A stretch of 64,000 bases of DNA, taken from the NCBI RefSeq assembly GCF_033118175.1, contig NW_026870965.1, forward strand, positions 806,001-870,000, read 5' to 3'. A program made the position numbers and the translations under genes. The notes under the pieces were generated by a model, which saw only the letters and a program-made list of their open reading frames with translations, made no database searches and had not been told where the DNA came from. This DNA comes from Dama dama. Its lineage: Eukaryota > Chordata > Mammalia > Artiodactyla > Cervidae. Positions 1-8,131 of the stretch are shown here, one piece after another. Each line of letters opens with the position of its first letter. Position 1 is the stretch's first letter.

Positions 1-540
1 TCCCTGCAGTGAATTGAATGCAGGCTCGTCCTGCATCTCCCAAGATGAAGGGATGTCTGAATCCCTTGTGGAGACCACAGAGAAAGACCTAGTTCTCCGC
101 CTCATCGAGACCGGAGGGCTCACATCTTTTTAAAATTCGAGAGGTACGTGGAGATCAATGCTTCCAAAGGAGACGATGCCTGACTCCTCTTGAAAATTGA
201 TAGGAGTCACAGGATCCCTGTGGCACGTGGAAAGGGTCCCTGGGTCTCCCGCCTCACGTGGAGATGGATCCCAATTGCCATGCCAAGACTCGAGGAGAAT
301 CCCGAGCTGTCCCTCGCATCTACGCAGAAGTCCTTACGTCGCTGAACAAACACGTGTCTGGAAGGACCCTCCCAGTGGTACCTCGAGAATATACACAAGG
401 TTCCAGCCGCAACTCGAGAAAAACCACGAGAGTTCCCCTCGCCGCGATATGAGGCCCGATTCCCCTGCACTGCATGCAGAGCAATTCCGTGTTCCGCATC
501 AAACATGAAAGGAGTCTTGGTTTCCTTAATGGCACTCCAG
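1..540. repeat. Satellite-I-like edge sequence with ~31-bp internal periodicity
   Basis: This stretch is unlike the rest of the window. It has CpG dinucleotides, balanced strands and none of the 28-bp monomer. CACGTGGA occurs at 224 and 255, exactly 31 bp apart. CTCGAG occurs at 289, 382 and 413, which are spacings of 93 (3 x 31) and 31. The ruminant satellite I family (bovine 1.715 satellite and cervid satellite I) is known to be built from diverged 31-bp subrepeats, so I infer a degraded or variant copy of that family. Short open frames here (for example 197-508 on the plus strand) have no recognisable domain and I do not call genes. The sequence continues off the left end. The junction with the 28-bp array is near 541, where monomer-like words (GAAGAACATGAGAAG, TGTGAAAAAT) first appear. 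Confidence 0.6.
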
Positions 541-3500
541 AGAATAACGAAGAACATGAGAAGTTGTGAAAAATATGAAGAGCATGACAAGGTGTGAAAA
601 ATACGAGGAGCTTGTAAAGGTCTGCAAAATACGAGGAGCATGAAATGGTGTGAAAAATAAGAAGAGTGTGAAAAGGTGTGAAAAATATGAAGAGTGTGAA
701 AAGGACTGAAAAATACGAGGAGCATGAAAACGTCTGAAAAATACGAGGAGCATAAAAAGGTGTGAAAAATACGAGGAGCATGAAAAGGTTTGAAAAATAG
801 GAAGAACAGGAAAGTCTGAAAAATACGAGGATCATTAAAAGGTGTGAAAAATTCGAAGAGCAGGAAAAGGTGTGAAAAATACGAGGAGCATGACAAGGTG
901 TGAAAAACACGTGGAGCATGACAAGGTGTGAACACTACGAGGAGCATGAAAATGTCTGAAAAATTCGAGTATCATGACAAGGTGTGAAAAATTTGAGGAG
1001 CATGAAAGTGTCTGAAAAATGAGAGGAGCATGAGAAGGTGTGAAAAATATGAGGAGCATGGAAAGGTCTGACAAAATTGAGGAGCATGTGAAGATCTGAA
1101 AAATACGAGAAGCCTTAAAAAGTGTGAATATTCGAGGAGCAGGAAAAGGTGTGAAAAATACGAGGAGCATGAAAAGGTTTGAAAAATACAAGGAGCATAA
1201 TAAGGTGTGAAAAATACGATAAGCATGAAAAGGTCTGAAATATACGAGGAGCAATAAAAGGTGTGAAAAATTCGAGGAGCAAGAAAAGGTGTGAAATATA
1301 TGAGAAGCATGAAAAGGTCTGAAAATTACGAGGAGCATGACAGGTGTGAAAAACACGAGGTGCATGAAAAGGTGTGAAAAATACGAAGAGCATGAAAAGG
1401 TCTGAAAAATATGAGGAGCATGAAAAGGTGTCAAAAATATGAAGAGCGTGAAAAGGTGTGAAAAATACGAGGAGCATGAGAATGTCTGACAAATATGAGG
1501 AGCATGAAAAGGTCTGGAAAATAAGAGGAGCATGAAAAGGTGTCAAAAATACGTAGAGCTTAAAAAAGTGTGAAAAATACGAGGAGCATGAAAATGTCTG
1601 AAAAATACGAGGAGCATGAACAGGTGTGAAAAATATGAAGAGCATGAAAAGGTTTGAAAAATACAAGGAGCATGACAAGGTGTGAAACATACGAGTAGCA
1701 TGACAGGGTGTGAAAAATTCAAGGAGCATGAAAATGTCTGAAAAACAAGAGGAGCATGACAAGGTTTGAAAAATACGAGGAGCATGACAAGGTGTGAAAT
1801 AAACGAGGAGCATGAAAAATTGTCAAAAATACGAGGAGAGTGAAAAGATCTGAAAAATACGAGGAGCATGAAAAGGTCTGAAAAATACGAGGAGCATGAA
1901 AAGTTGTCAAAAATACGAAGAGAATGAAAAGGTGTGAAAAATATGAAGAGCGTGAAAAGGTCTGAAATATTCGAGGAGCATGAAAATGTCTGGAAAATAC
2001 GAGGAGCATGAAAAGGTGTGAAAAATATGAAGAGCATGAAAAGGTGTGAAAAATTCGAAGAGCAGGTAAGGTGTGAAAATACGAGGAGCATGAAAAGGTC
2101 TGAAAAATACGAGGAGCATGAAAAGTTGTCAAAAATACGAAGAGAATGAAAAGGTGTGAAAAATATGAAGAGCGTGAAAAGGTTTGAAAAATTCGAGGAG
2201 CATGAAAATGTCTGGAAAATACGAGGAGCATGAAAAGATGTGAAAAATACGAAGAGCAGGAAAAGGTGTGAAAAATATGAAGAGCATGAAAAGCTTTGAA
2301 AAATACGAGGAGCATGACAAGGTGTGAAAAATACGAGGAGCATGAAAAGGTGTGAAAAATATGAAGAGCATGAAAAGGTGGGAAAAATATGAGGAGCATG
2401 ACAAGCTGTGAAAATTTCGAGGAGCATGAAAAGGTCTGACAAATACGAGGAGCATGAAAAGGTCTGAAAAATACGAGGAGCATTAAAACGTGTGAAAAAT
2501 CCGAGGAGCAAGAAAAGGTGTGAAAAATACGAGGATCATGACAAGGTGTGAAAAATATGAGGAGCATGACAAGTTGAGAAAAATACGAGGAGCATGACAA
2601 GGTGTGAAATGTAGGAGGAACATGAAAAGATCTGAAAAATACGACGAGCATGACAAGGTGTGAAAAATACGAGGAACATGAAAAGGTGTGAAAAATATGA
2701 AGAGCATGAAAAGGTTGAAAAATACGAGGAGGATGAAAAGGTCTGAAATATACGAGGAGCATGAAACGGTGTGAAAAATTCGAGGAGCATGAAAAGGTGT
2801 GAAAAATACGAAGAGCGTGAAAACGTGTGAAAAATATGAAGAGCGTGAAATGGTCTGAAAAATTCGAGGAGCATGAAAAGATCTGAAAAATACGAGGAGC
2901 ATGAAAAGGTGTGAAAAATACGAGGAGCATATAAAGGTGTGAAAAATACAAGGAGCATGAAAAGGTGTGAAAAATTCGAAGAATAGAAAAATGTGTGAAA
3001 AATATGAGGAGCATGAAAAGGTGTGAAAATACGAGGAGCATGAAAAGATCTGAAAAATTCTAGGAGCATGAAAAAGCCTGAAAAATACGAGGAGCATGAC
3101 AAGATATGAAAAATACGAGCAACATGACAAGGTGTGAAAAATACGAGGAGCATAACAAGGTGTGAAAAATACGAGGAGCATGACAAGGTGTGAAATATAC
3201 GAGGAGCATGATAACGTCTGACAAATACGAGGAGCATGACAAGGTGTGAAAAATATGAAGAGCATGAAAGGGTCTGAAAAATACGAGGAGCAGGACAAGG
3301 TTTGAAAAATACGAAGAGAATGAAAAGGTCTGAAAAATACGAGGAGCATGAAAAGTTGTGAAAAATACGAGGAAAATGAAAAGGTGTGAAAAATACGAAG
3401 AGCATGAAAAGGTCTGAAGAATACGAGGAGCATGAAAATGTGTGAAAAATACGAGGAGCATGAAAAGGTGTGAAAATTACGACAGCAGGAAAAGGTGTGA

Positions 3501-3698
3501 AAAATACGAGGAGCATAGAATGGTGTGAAAAATTCAAAGACCAGGAAAAGGTGTGAAATATACGATAAGCATGAAATGGTCTGAAAAATACGAGGAGCAT
3601 GAAAAGGTGTCAAAAATACGGAGAGCGTGAAAAGGTGTGAAAAATATGAAGAGCGTGAAAAGGTGTGAAATTTCGAAGAGCATGAAAAGGTCTGAAAA
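541..3698. repeat. 28-bp tandem satellite, monomeric block 1
   Basis: About 110 head-to-tail monomers of 28 bp. The monomer begins GAGGAGCATG, continues AAAAGGTGTG and closes AAAAATAC, with common variants (GGTCTG for GGTGTG, GACAAGG for GAAAAGG, AATATG or AATTCG at the join). Monomers differ from each other at several positions and show no stable higher-order grouping by eye. Roughly three quarters of plus-strand bases in the consensus are purines. The minus strand has no stop codon in the consensus in any frame, so overlapping long open frames run across the whole block; these are repeat artefacts and not genes. I see no promoter, RNA gene or second mobile element here. The block ends where the L1 begins. 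Confidence 0.93.
3684..3698 (+). other. Left target-site duplication of the L1
   Basis: The 15 bases GAAAAGGTCTGAAAA directly precede the first L1-derived base and are repeated at 5975-5989 just after the L1 tail. Because this word is also part of the satellite monomer, the exact duplication length cannot be fixed from sequence alone. The local top-strand context TG/AAAA corresponds to TTTT/CA on the bottom strand, an accepted variant of the L1 endonuclease site TTTT/AA. Confidence 0.6.
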
Positions 3699-4702
3699 TG
3701 TTCTAGTTTCATTCTTTTACAAGTGGTTGACCAGTTATCCCAGCACCACTTGTTAAAGAGGTTGTCTTTTTTCCATTGTATATCCTTGCCTCCTTTGTCA
3801 AAGATAAGGTGTCCATAGGTCCGTGGATTTATCTCTGGGCTTTCTATTCTGTTCCATTGATCTATATTTCTGTCTTTGTGCCAGTACCATACTGTCTTGA
3901 TGACTGTGGCTTTGTAGTAGAGTCTGAAGTCAGGCAGGTTGATTCCTCCCGTTCCATTCTTCTTTCTCAAGATTACTTTGGCTATTCGAGGTTTTTTGTA
4001 TTTCCATACAAATTGTGAAATTCTTTGGTCTACTTCTGTGAAAAATACCGTTGGTAACTTGATAGGGATTGCATTGAATCTATAGATTGCTTTGGGTAGA
4101 ATAGCCATTTTGACAATTTTGATTCTTCCAATCCATGAACACGGTATGTTTCTCCATCTGTTTGTGTCCTCTTTGATTGCTTTCATCAGTGTTTTATAGT
4201 TTTCTATGTATAGGTCCTTTGCTTCTTTAGGTAGATATACTTCTAAGTATTTTATTCTTTTTGTTGCAATGGTGAATGGTATTGTTTCTTTAATTTCTCT
4301 TTCTGTTTTTTCATTGTTAGTATATAGGAATGCAAGGGATTTCTGTGTGTTAATTTTATATCCTGCAACTTTACTATATTCATTGATTAGCTCTAGTAAT
4401 TTTCTGGTAGAGACTTTAGGGTTTTTTATGTAGAGGATCATGTCATCTGCAAACAGTGAGAGTTTCACTTCTTCTTTTCCTATCTGGATTCCTTTTACTT
4501 CTTTTTCTGATCTGATTGCTGTGGCCAGAACTTCCAACACTATGTTGAATAGTAGTGGTGAGAGTGGGCACCCTTGTCTTGTTCCTGATTTCAGGGTAAA
4601 TGCTTTCAATTTTTCACCATTGAGGGTGATGCTCGCTGTGGGTTTGTCATATATAGCTTTTATTATGTTGAGGTATGTTCCTTCTATTCCTGCTTTTTGG
4701 AG
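3699..4702 (-). pseudogene. L1 ORF2 reverse-transcriptase fragment (inverted piece)
   Basis: This fragment of about 334 codons comes from L1 ORF2p, the endonuclease/reverse transcriptase that performs target-primed reverse transcription. Read on the minus strand it starts at [11 protein letters not shown] and contains the block [17 protein letters not shown]. The catalytic FADDM motif lies at 4439-4453, with the two metal-binding aspartates at 4445-4447 and 4442-4444. GYKINTQKS and the post-RT segment through [15 protein letters not shown] follow. The usual IKYLG is IKYLE here. No stop or frameshift interrupts it, which suggests a fairly young insertion. The endonuclease domain, the RT N-terminus and the C-terminal cysteine region are absent from this piece, so it cannot encode a working enzyme. 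By chance the frame reads on into satellite DNA on the far side, giving a 745-codon open frame spanning 2483-4720. Confidence 0.92.
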
Positions 4703-4703
4703 A

Positions 4704-5658
4704 CACAAAAATAAACTCAAAATGGATTAAAGATCTAAATGTAAGACCAGAAACTATAAAACTCCTAGAGGAGAACATAGGCAAAACTCTCTCGGACATA
4801 AATCACAGCAAGATCCTCTATGACCCACCTCCCAGAATATTGGAAATAAAAGTAAAAATAAACAAATGGGACCTAATGAAACTTAAAAGCTTTTGCACTA
4901 CAAAGCAAACTATAAGTAAGGTGAAAAGACAGCCTTCAGATTGGGAGAAAATAATAGCAACTGAAGAAACAGACAAAGGATTAATCTCAAAAATATACAA
5001 ACAACTCCTACAGCTCAATTCCAGAAAAATAAATGACCCAATCAAAAAATGGGCCAAAGAACTAAACAGACATTTCTCCAAAGAAGACATACAGATGGCT
5101 AACAAACACATGAAAAGATGCTCAACATCACTCATTATTAGAGAAATGCAAATCAAAACCACAATGAGGTACCATTACACGCCAGTCAGGATGGCTGCTA
5201 TCCAAATGTCTACAAGCAATAAATGCTGAAGAGGGTGTGGAGAAAAGGGAACCCTCTTACACTGTTGGTGGGAATGCAAACTAGTACAGCTGCTATGGAA
5301 AACAGTGTGGAGATTTCTTAAAAAACTGGAAATAGAACTGCCATATGACCCAGCAATCCCACTTCTGGGCATGCACACTGAGGAAACCAGATCTGAAAGA
5401 AACACGTGCACCCCAATGTTCATCACAGCACTGTTTATAATAGCCAGGACATGGAAGCAACCTAGATGCCCATCAGCAGATGAATGGATAAGGAAGCTGT
5501 GGTACATATACACCATGGAATATTACTCAGCCATTAAAAAGAATTCATTTGAACCAGTCCTAATGAGATGGATGAAACTGGAGCCCCTTATACAGAGTGA
5601 AGTAAGCCAGAAAGATAAAGAACATTACAGCATACTAACACATGTATATGGAATTTAG
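4704..5658 (+). pseudogene. L1 ORF2 C-terminal fragment (sense piece), one nonsense mutation
   Basis: This is the last ~317 codons of L1 ORF2, from [19 protein letters not shown] to the natural stop at 5656-5658 after HVYGI. Recognisable landmarks are [44 protein letters not shown], then the cysteine motif and DPAIPLLGM, with [13 protein letters not shown] near the end. The frame is intact except for TGA at 5227-5229. That position is normally the Trp of the C-x3-C-x7-H-x4-C motif ([23 protein letters not shown] here), so a TGG-to-TGA change truncates the protein inside the motif implicated in RNA binding. It is the partner of the inverted RT fragment from the same insertion event. It has no start region of its own and no ORF1 upstream. 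Confidence 0.92.
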
Positions 5659-5945
5659 AAAGATGGTAACGATAACCCTATATGCAGAACAGAAAAAGAG
5701 GCACAGTAATACAGAACAGACTTTTGAACTCTGTGGGAGAATGTGAGGGTGAGATATTTCAAAAGAACAGCATGTATACTATCTATGGTGAAACAGATCA
5801 CCAGCCCAGGTGGAATGCATAAGACAAGTGCCCGGACCTGGTGCACTGGGAGGACCCCGAGGAATCGGGTGGAGAGGGAGGTAGGAGGGGGGATCGGGAT
5901 GGGGAATACGTGTAAATCTATGGCTGATTCATACCAATGTATGAC
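5659..5945 (+). other. L1 3' untranslated region
   Basis: Non-coding L1 sequence between the ORF2 stop and the tail. It contains the CTCTGTGGGAGA region, a purine-rich stretch at about 5870-5905 with short G runs (GGAGGGGGGATCGGGATGGGG), and GGCTGATTCATACCAATGTATG just before the tail. The layout matches the 3' end of ruminant L1 elements as I remember it. The G-rich tract just upstream of the tail is typical of mammalian L1 3' UTRs. Confidence 0.8.
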
Positions 5946-5974
5946 AAAATAATAATAATAATAATAATAATAAA
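5946..5974 (+). repeat. (AAT)n L1 tail microsatellite
   Basis: About eight AAT units end in AATAAAG directly before the right target-site duplication. This is the 3' tail of the retrotransposed RNA in a form diverged from, or alternative to, pure poly(A). AATAAA at about 5969-5974 could double as the polyadenylation signal word. Confidence 0.88.
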
Positions 5975-5989
5975 GAAAAGGTCTGAAAA
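5975..5989 (+). other. Right target-site duplication of the L1
   Basis: GAAAAGGTCTGAAAA is identical to 3684-3698. It sits between the (AAT)n tail and resumed satellite monomers, and restores the 28-bp phase of the array. The word is common in the array, so the duplication length is approximate. Confidence 0.6.
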
Positions 5990-8131
5990 ATACGAGGAGC
6001 ATGAAAAGGTGTGAAAAATACGAGGAGAAGGAACAGGTGTGAAAAATACGAGGAGCATGACAAGGTGTGAAAATACCAGGAGCATGACATCGTGTAAAAA
6101 ACACGAGGAGCAGGAAAAGGCGTGAAAAATACGAGCAGAATGAAAAGTGGTGAAAAATACAAAGAGCATGAAAAGGTCTGAAAAATACGAAGAGCATGAA
6201 AAGGTCTGAAAAATACGAGGAGCATGAAAACGTGTGAAAAACCCGAGGAGCAGAAAAAGGTGTGAAAAATACGAAGAGAATGAAAAGGTCTGAAAAGTAC
6301 GAGATGCATGAAAAGGTGTGAAAAATACGAGGAGCGTGAACAGGTGTGAAAAATATGAAGGGCGTGAAAAAGTCTGAAAAATACGAGGAGCATGAAAAGG
6401 TCTGAAAAATACGAGGATCAGGAAAAGGTTCGAAAAATACGAAGAGAATGAAAAGGTCTGAAAAATACGAGGAGCATGAAAAGTTGTCAAAAATACGAGG
6501 AGAATGAAAAGGTGTGAAAAATACGAGGTGCATGAAAAGGTCTGAAAAATACAAGGAGCATGACAAGTTGTGAAAAATACGAGGAGCGTGACAACGTGTG
6601 AAAAATACGAGGAGCAGGGAAAGGCGTGAAAAATACGAGGAGCATGACAAGGTTTGAAATATATGAAGAGCATGAGAAGGTCTGAAAAGTACGAGGAGCA
6701 TGACATGGTGTGAAAAATACGAGGAGCATGAAAAGGTGTGAAAAATACGAGAGCAGGAAAAGGTGAAAAATATGAGGAGAATGAAAAGGTGTGAAAAATA
6801 CGAAGAGCATGAAAAGGTCTGAAGAATACGAGGAGCATGATAAAGTGTGTAAAATACGAGGCGCATGGAAAGGTGTGAAAAATACGACAGCAGGAAAAGG
6901 TGTGAAAAATACGAGGAGCATAGAAAGGTGTGAAAAATTCAAAGACAAGGAAAAGGTCTGAAAAATACGAGGAGCATGAAAAGGTGTCAAAAATACGAAG
7001 AGCGTGAAAAGGTGTGAAAAGTACGAGGAGCACGAAAAGGTGTGAAAAATTCGAAGAGTAAGAAAAGGTGTGAAAAATACGAGGATCAGGAAAAGGTGTG
7101 AAAAATACGAGGTGGATGAAAAGGTGAAAAATACCAGGTGCATGAAAAGGTCTGAAAAATACAAGGAGCATGACAAGGTGTGAAAAATACGAGGAGCGTG
7201 ACAACGTGTGAAAAATATGAGGAGCAGGGAAAGGCGTGAAAAATACGAGGAGCATGACAAGGTTTGAAATATATGAAGAGCATGAAAAGGTCTGAAAAAT
7301 ACGAGGAGAATGACATGGTGTGAAAAATACGAGGAGCATGAAAAGGTGTGAAAAATACGAGAGCAGGAAAAGGTGAAAAATATGAGGAGAATGAAAAGGT
7401 GTGAAAAATATGAAGAGCATGAAAAGGTCTGAAGAACACGAGGACCATGATAAAGTGTGTAAAATACGAGGAGCATGGAACGGTGTGAAAAATACGACAG
7501 CAGGAAAAGGTGTGAAAAATTCGAAGAGTAAGAAAAGGTGTGAAAAATACGAGGATCAGGAAAAGGTGTGAAAAATACGAGGTGGATGAAAAGGTGAAAA
7601 ATATGAGGAGCATGAAAAGGTGTGAAAAATACGAGGAGCATGAAAAGACTTGAAAAATAGGAGGAGCACGACAAGGTTTGAAAAATATGAAGAGCATGAA
7701 AAGGTCTGAATAATACGAGGAGCATGAAAAGGTGTGAAAAATATGAGGAGCATGAAAAGGTGTGAAAAATGCAAAGAACAGAGAGGTGTCAAAAATACGA
7801 AGAGCATGAAAATGTCTGAAAAATAAGAAGAGCATGAAAAGGTCTGAAAAATACAAGGAGCATGAAAAGGTTTCAAAAATACGAAGAGCGTGAACAGGTG
7901 TGAAAAATATGAAGAGCGTGAAAAGGCTTGAAAAATTCGAGGAGCATGAAAAGGTGTGAAAAATATGAGGAGCAAGAAAAGGTGTGCAAAATCCGAGGAA
8001 CAGGAAAAGTTCTGAAATATGCGAGGAGCATGAAAACCTGTGAAAAATCCGAGGAGCAGGAAAAGGTGTGAAAAATACGAGGAGCATGAAAGGTGTAAAA
8101 AATTCAAAGACCAGGAAAAGGTGTGAAAAAT
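5975..8131. repeat. 28-bp tandem satellite, monomeric block 2
   Basis: About 77 monomers of the same 28-bp family as block 1, continuing the array interrupted by the L1. AGCT is not part of these monomers, and TCA (a minus-strand stop) occurs only sporadically, so several hundred minus-strand codons stay open. From about 6471 the sequence is the left part of the 4.1-4.6 kb unit that recurs at 11038 and 15128. The block contains a shorter internal near-copy: the run around 6535-6960 is repeated with small changes around 7140-7500. The end of the block is the first monomer reading ATGAAGAGCTTC, at 8132. Confidence 0.92.

Larger units (their letters stand above)
3699..5974 (+). mobile_element. 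5'-truncated, 5'-inverted (twin-primed) LINE-1 insertion
   Basis: The element has two L1 pieces in opposite orientation. Bases 3699 to about 4702 are antisense and encode the ORF2 reverse-transcriptase region on the minus strand. Bases from about 4704 to 5974 are sense and carry the ORF2 C-terminus, the 3' UTR and an (AAT)n tail. The most 5' L1 sequence of the inverted piece lies at the internal junction and its most 3' sequence lies at the left flank, which is the arrangement twin priming predicts. In element coordinates the pieces almost meet: the inverted piece ends at MKLEH and the sense piece begins at TKINSKW, a stretch normally separated by only a few residues. A ~15-bp target-site duplication flanks it. 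ORF1 and the 5' half of ORF2 are missing, so it cannot move by itself. Family assignment to the ruminant L1 lineage is from recalled similarity. Confidence 0.92.

Noticed and set aside
197..508. 103-codon plus-strand open frame in the left edge
   Set aside because: No recognisable domain, overlaps other short frames on both strands, and lies in 31-bp-periodic satellite-like DNA.
2483..4720. A genuine 745-residue reverse-transcriptase gene
   Set aside because: It is an inverted L1 ORF2 fragment fused by chance to stop-free satellite. The N-terminal RT region, the endonuclease domain and the C-terminus are missing.
3699..5974. Two independent L1 insertions in opposite directions
   Set aside because: The pieces nearly abut in element coordinates, there is one tail and one flanking duplication, and the order matches twin priming, so one event is simpler.
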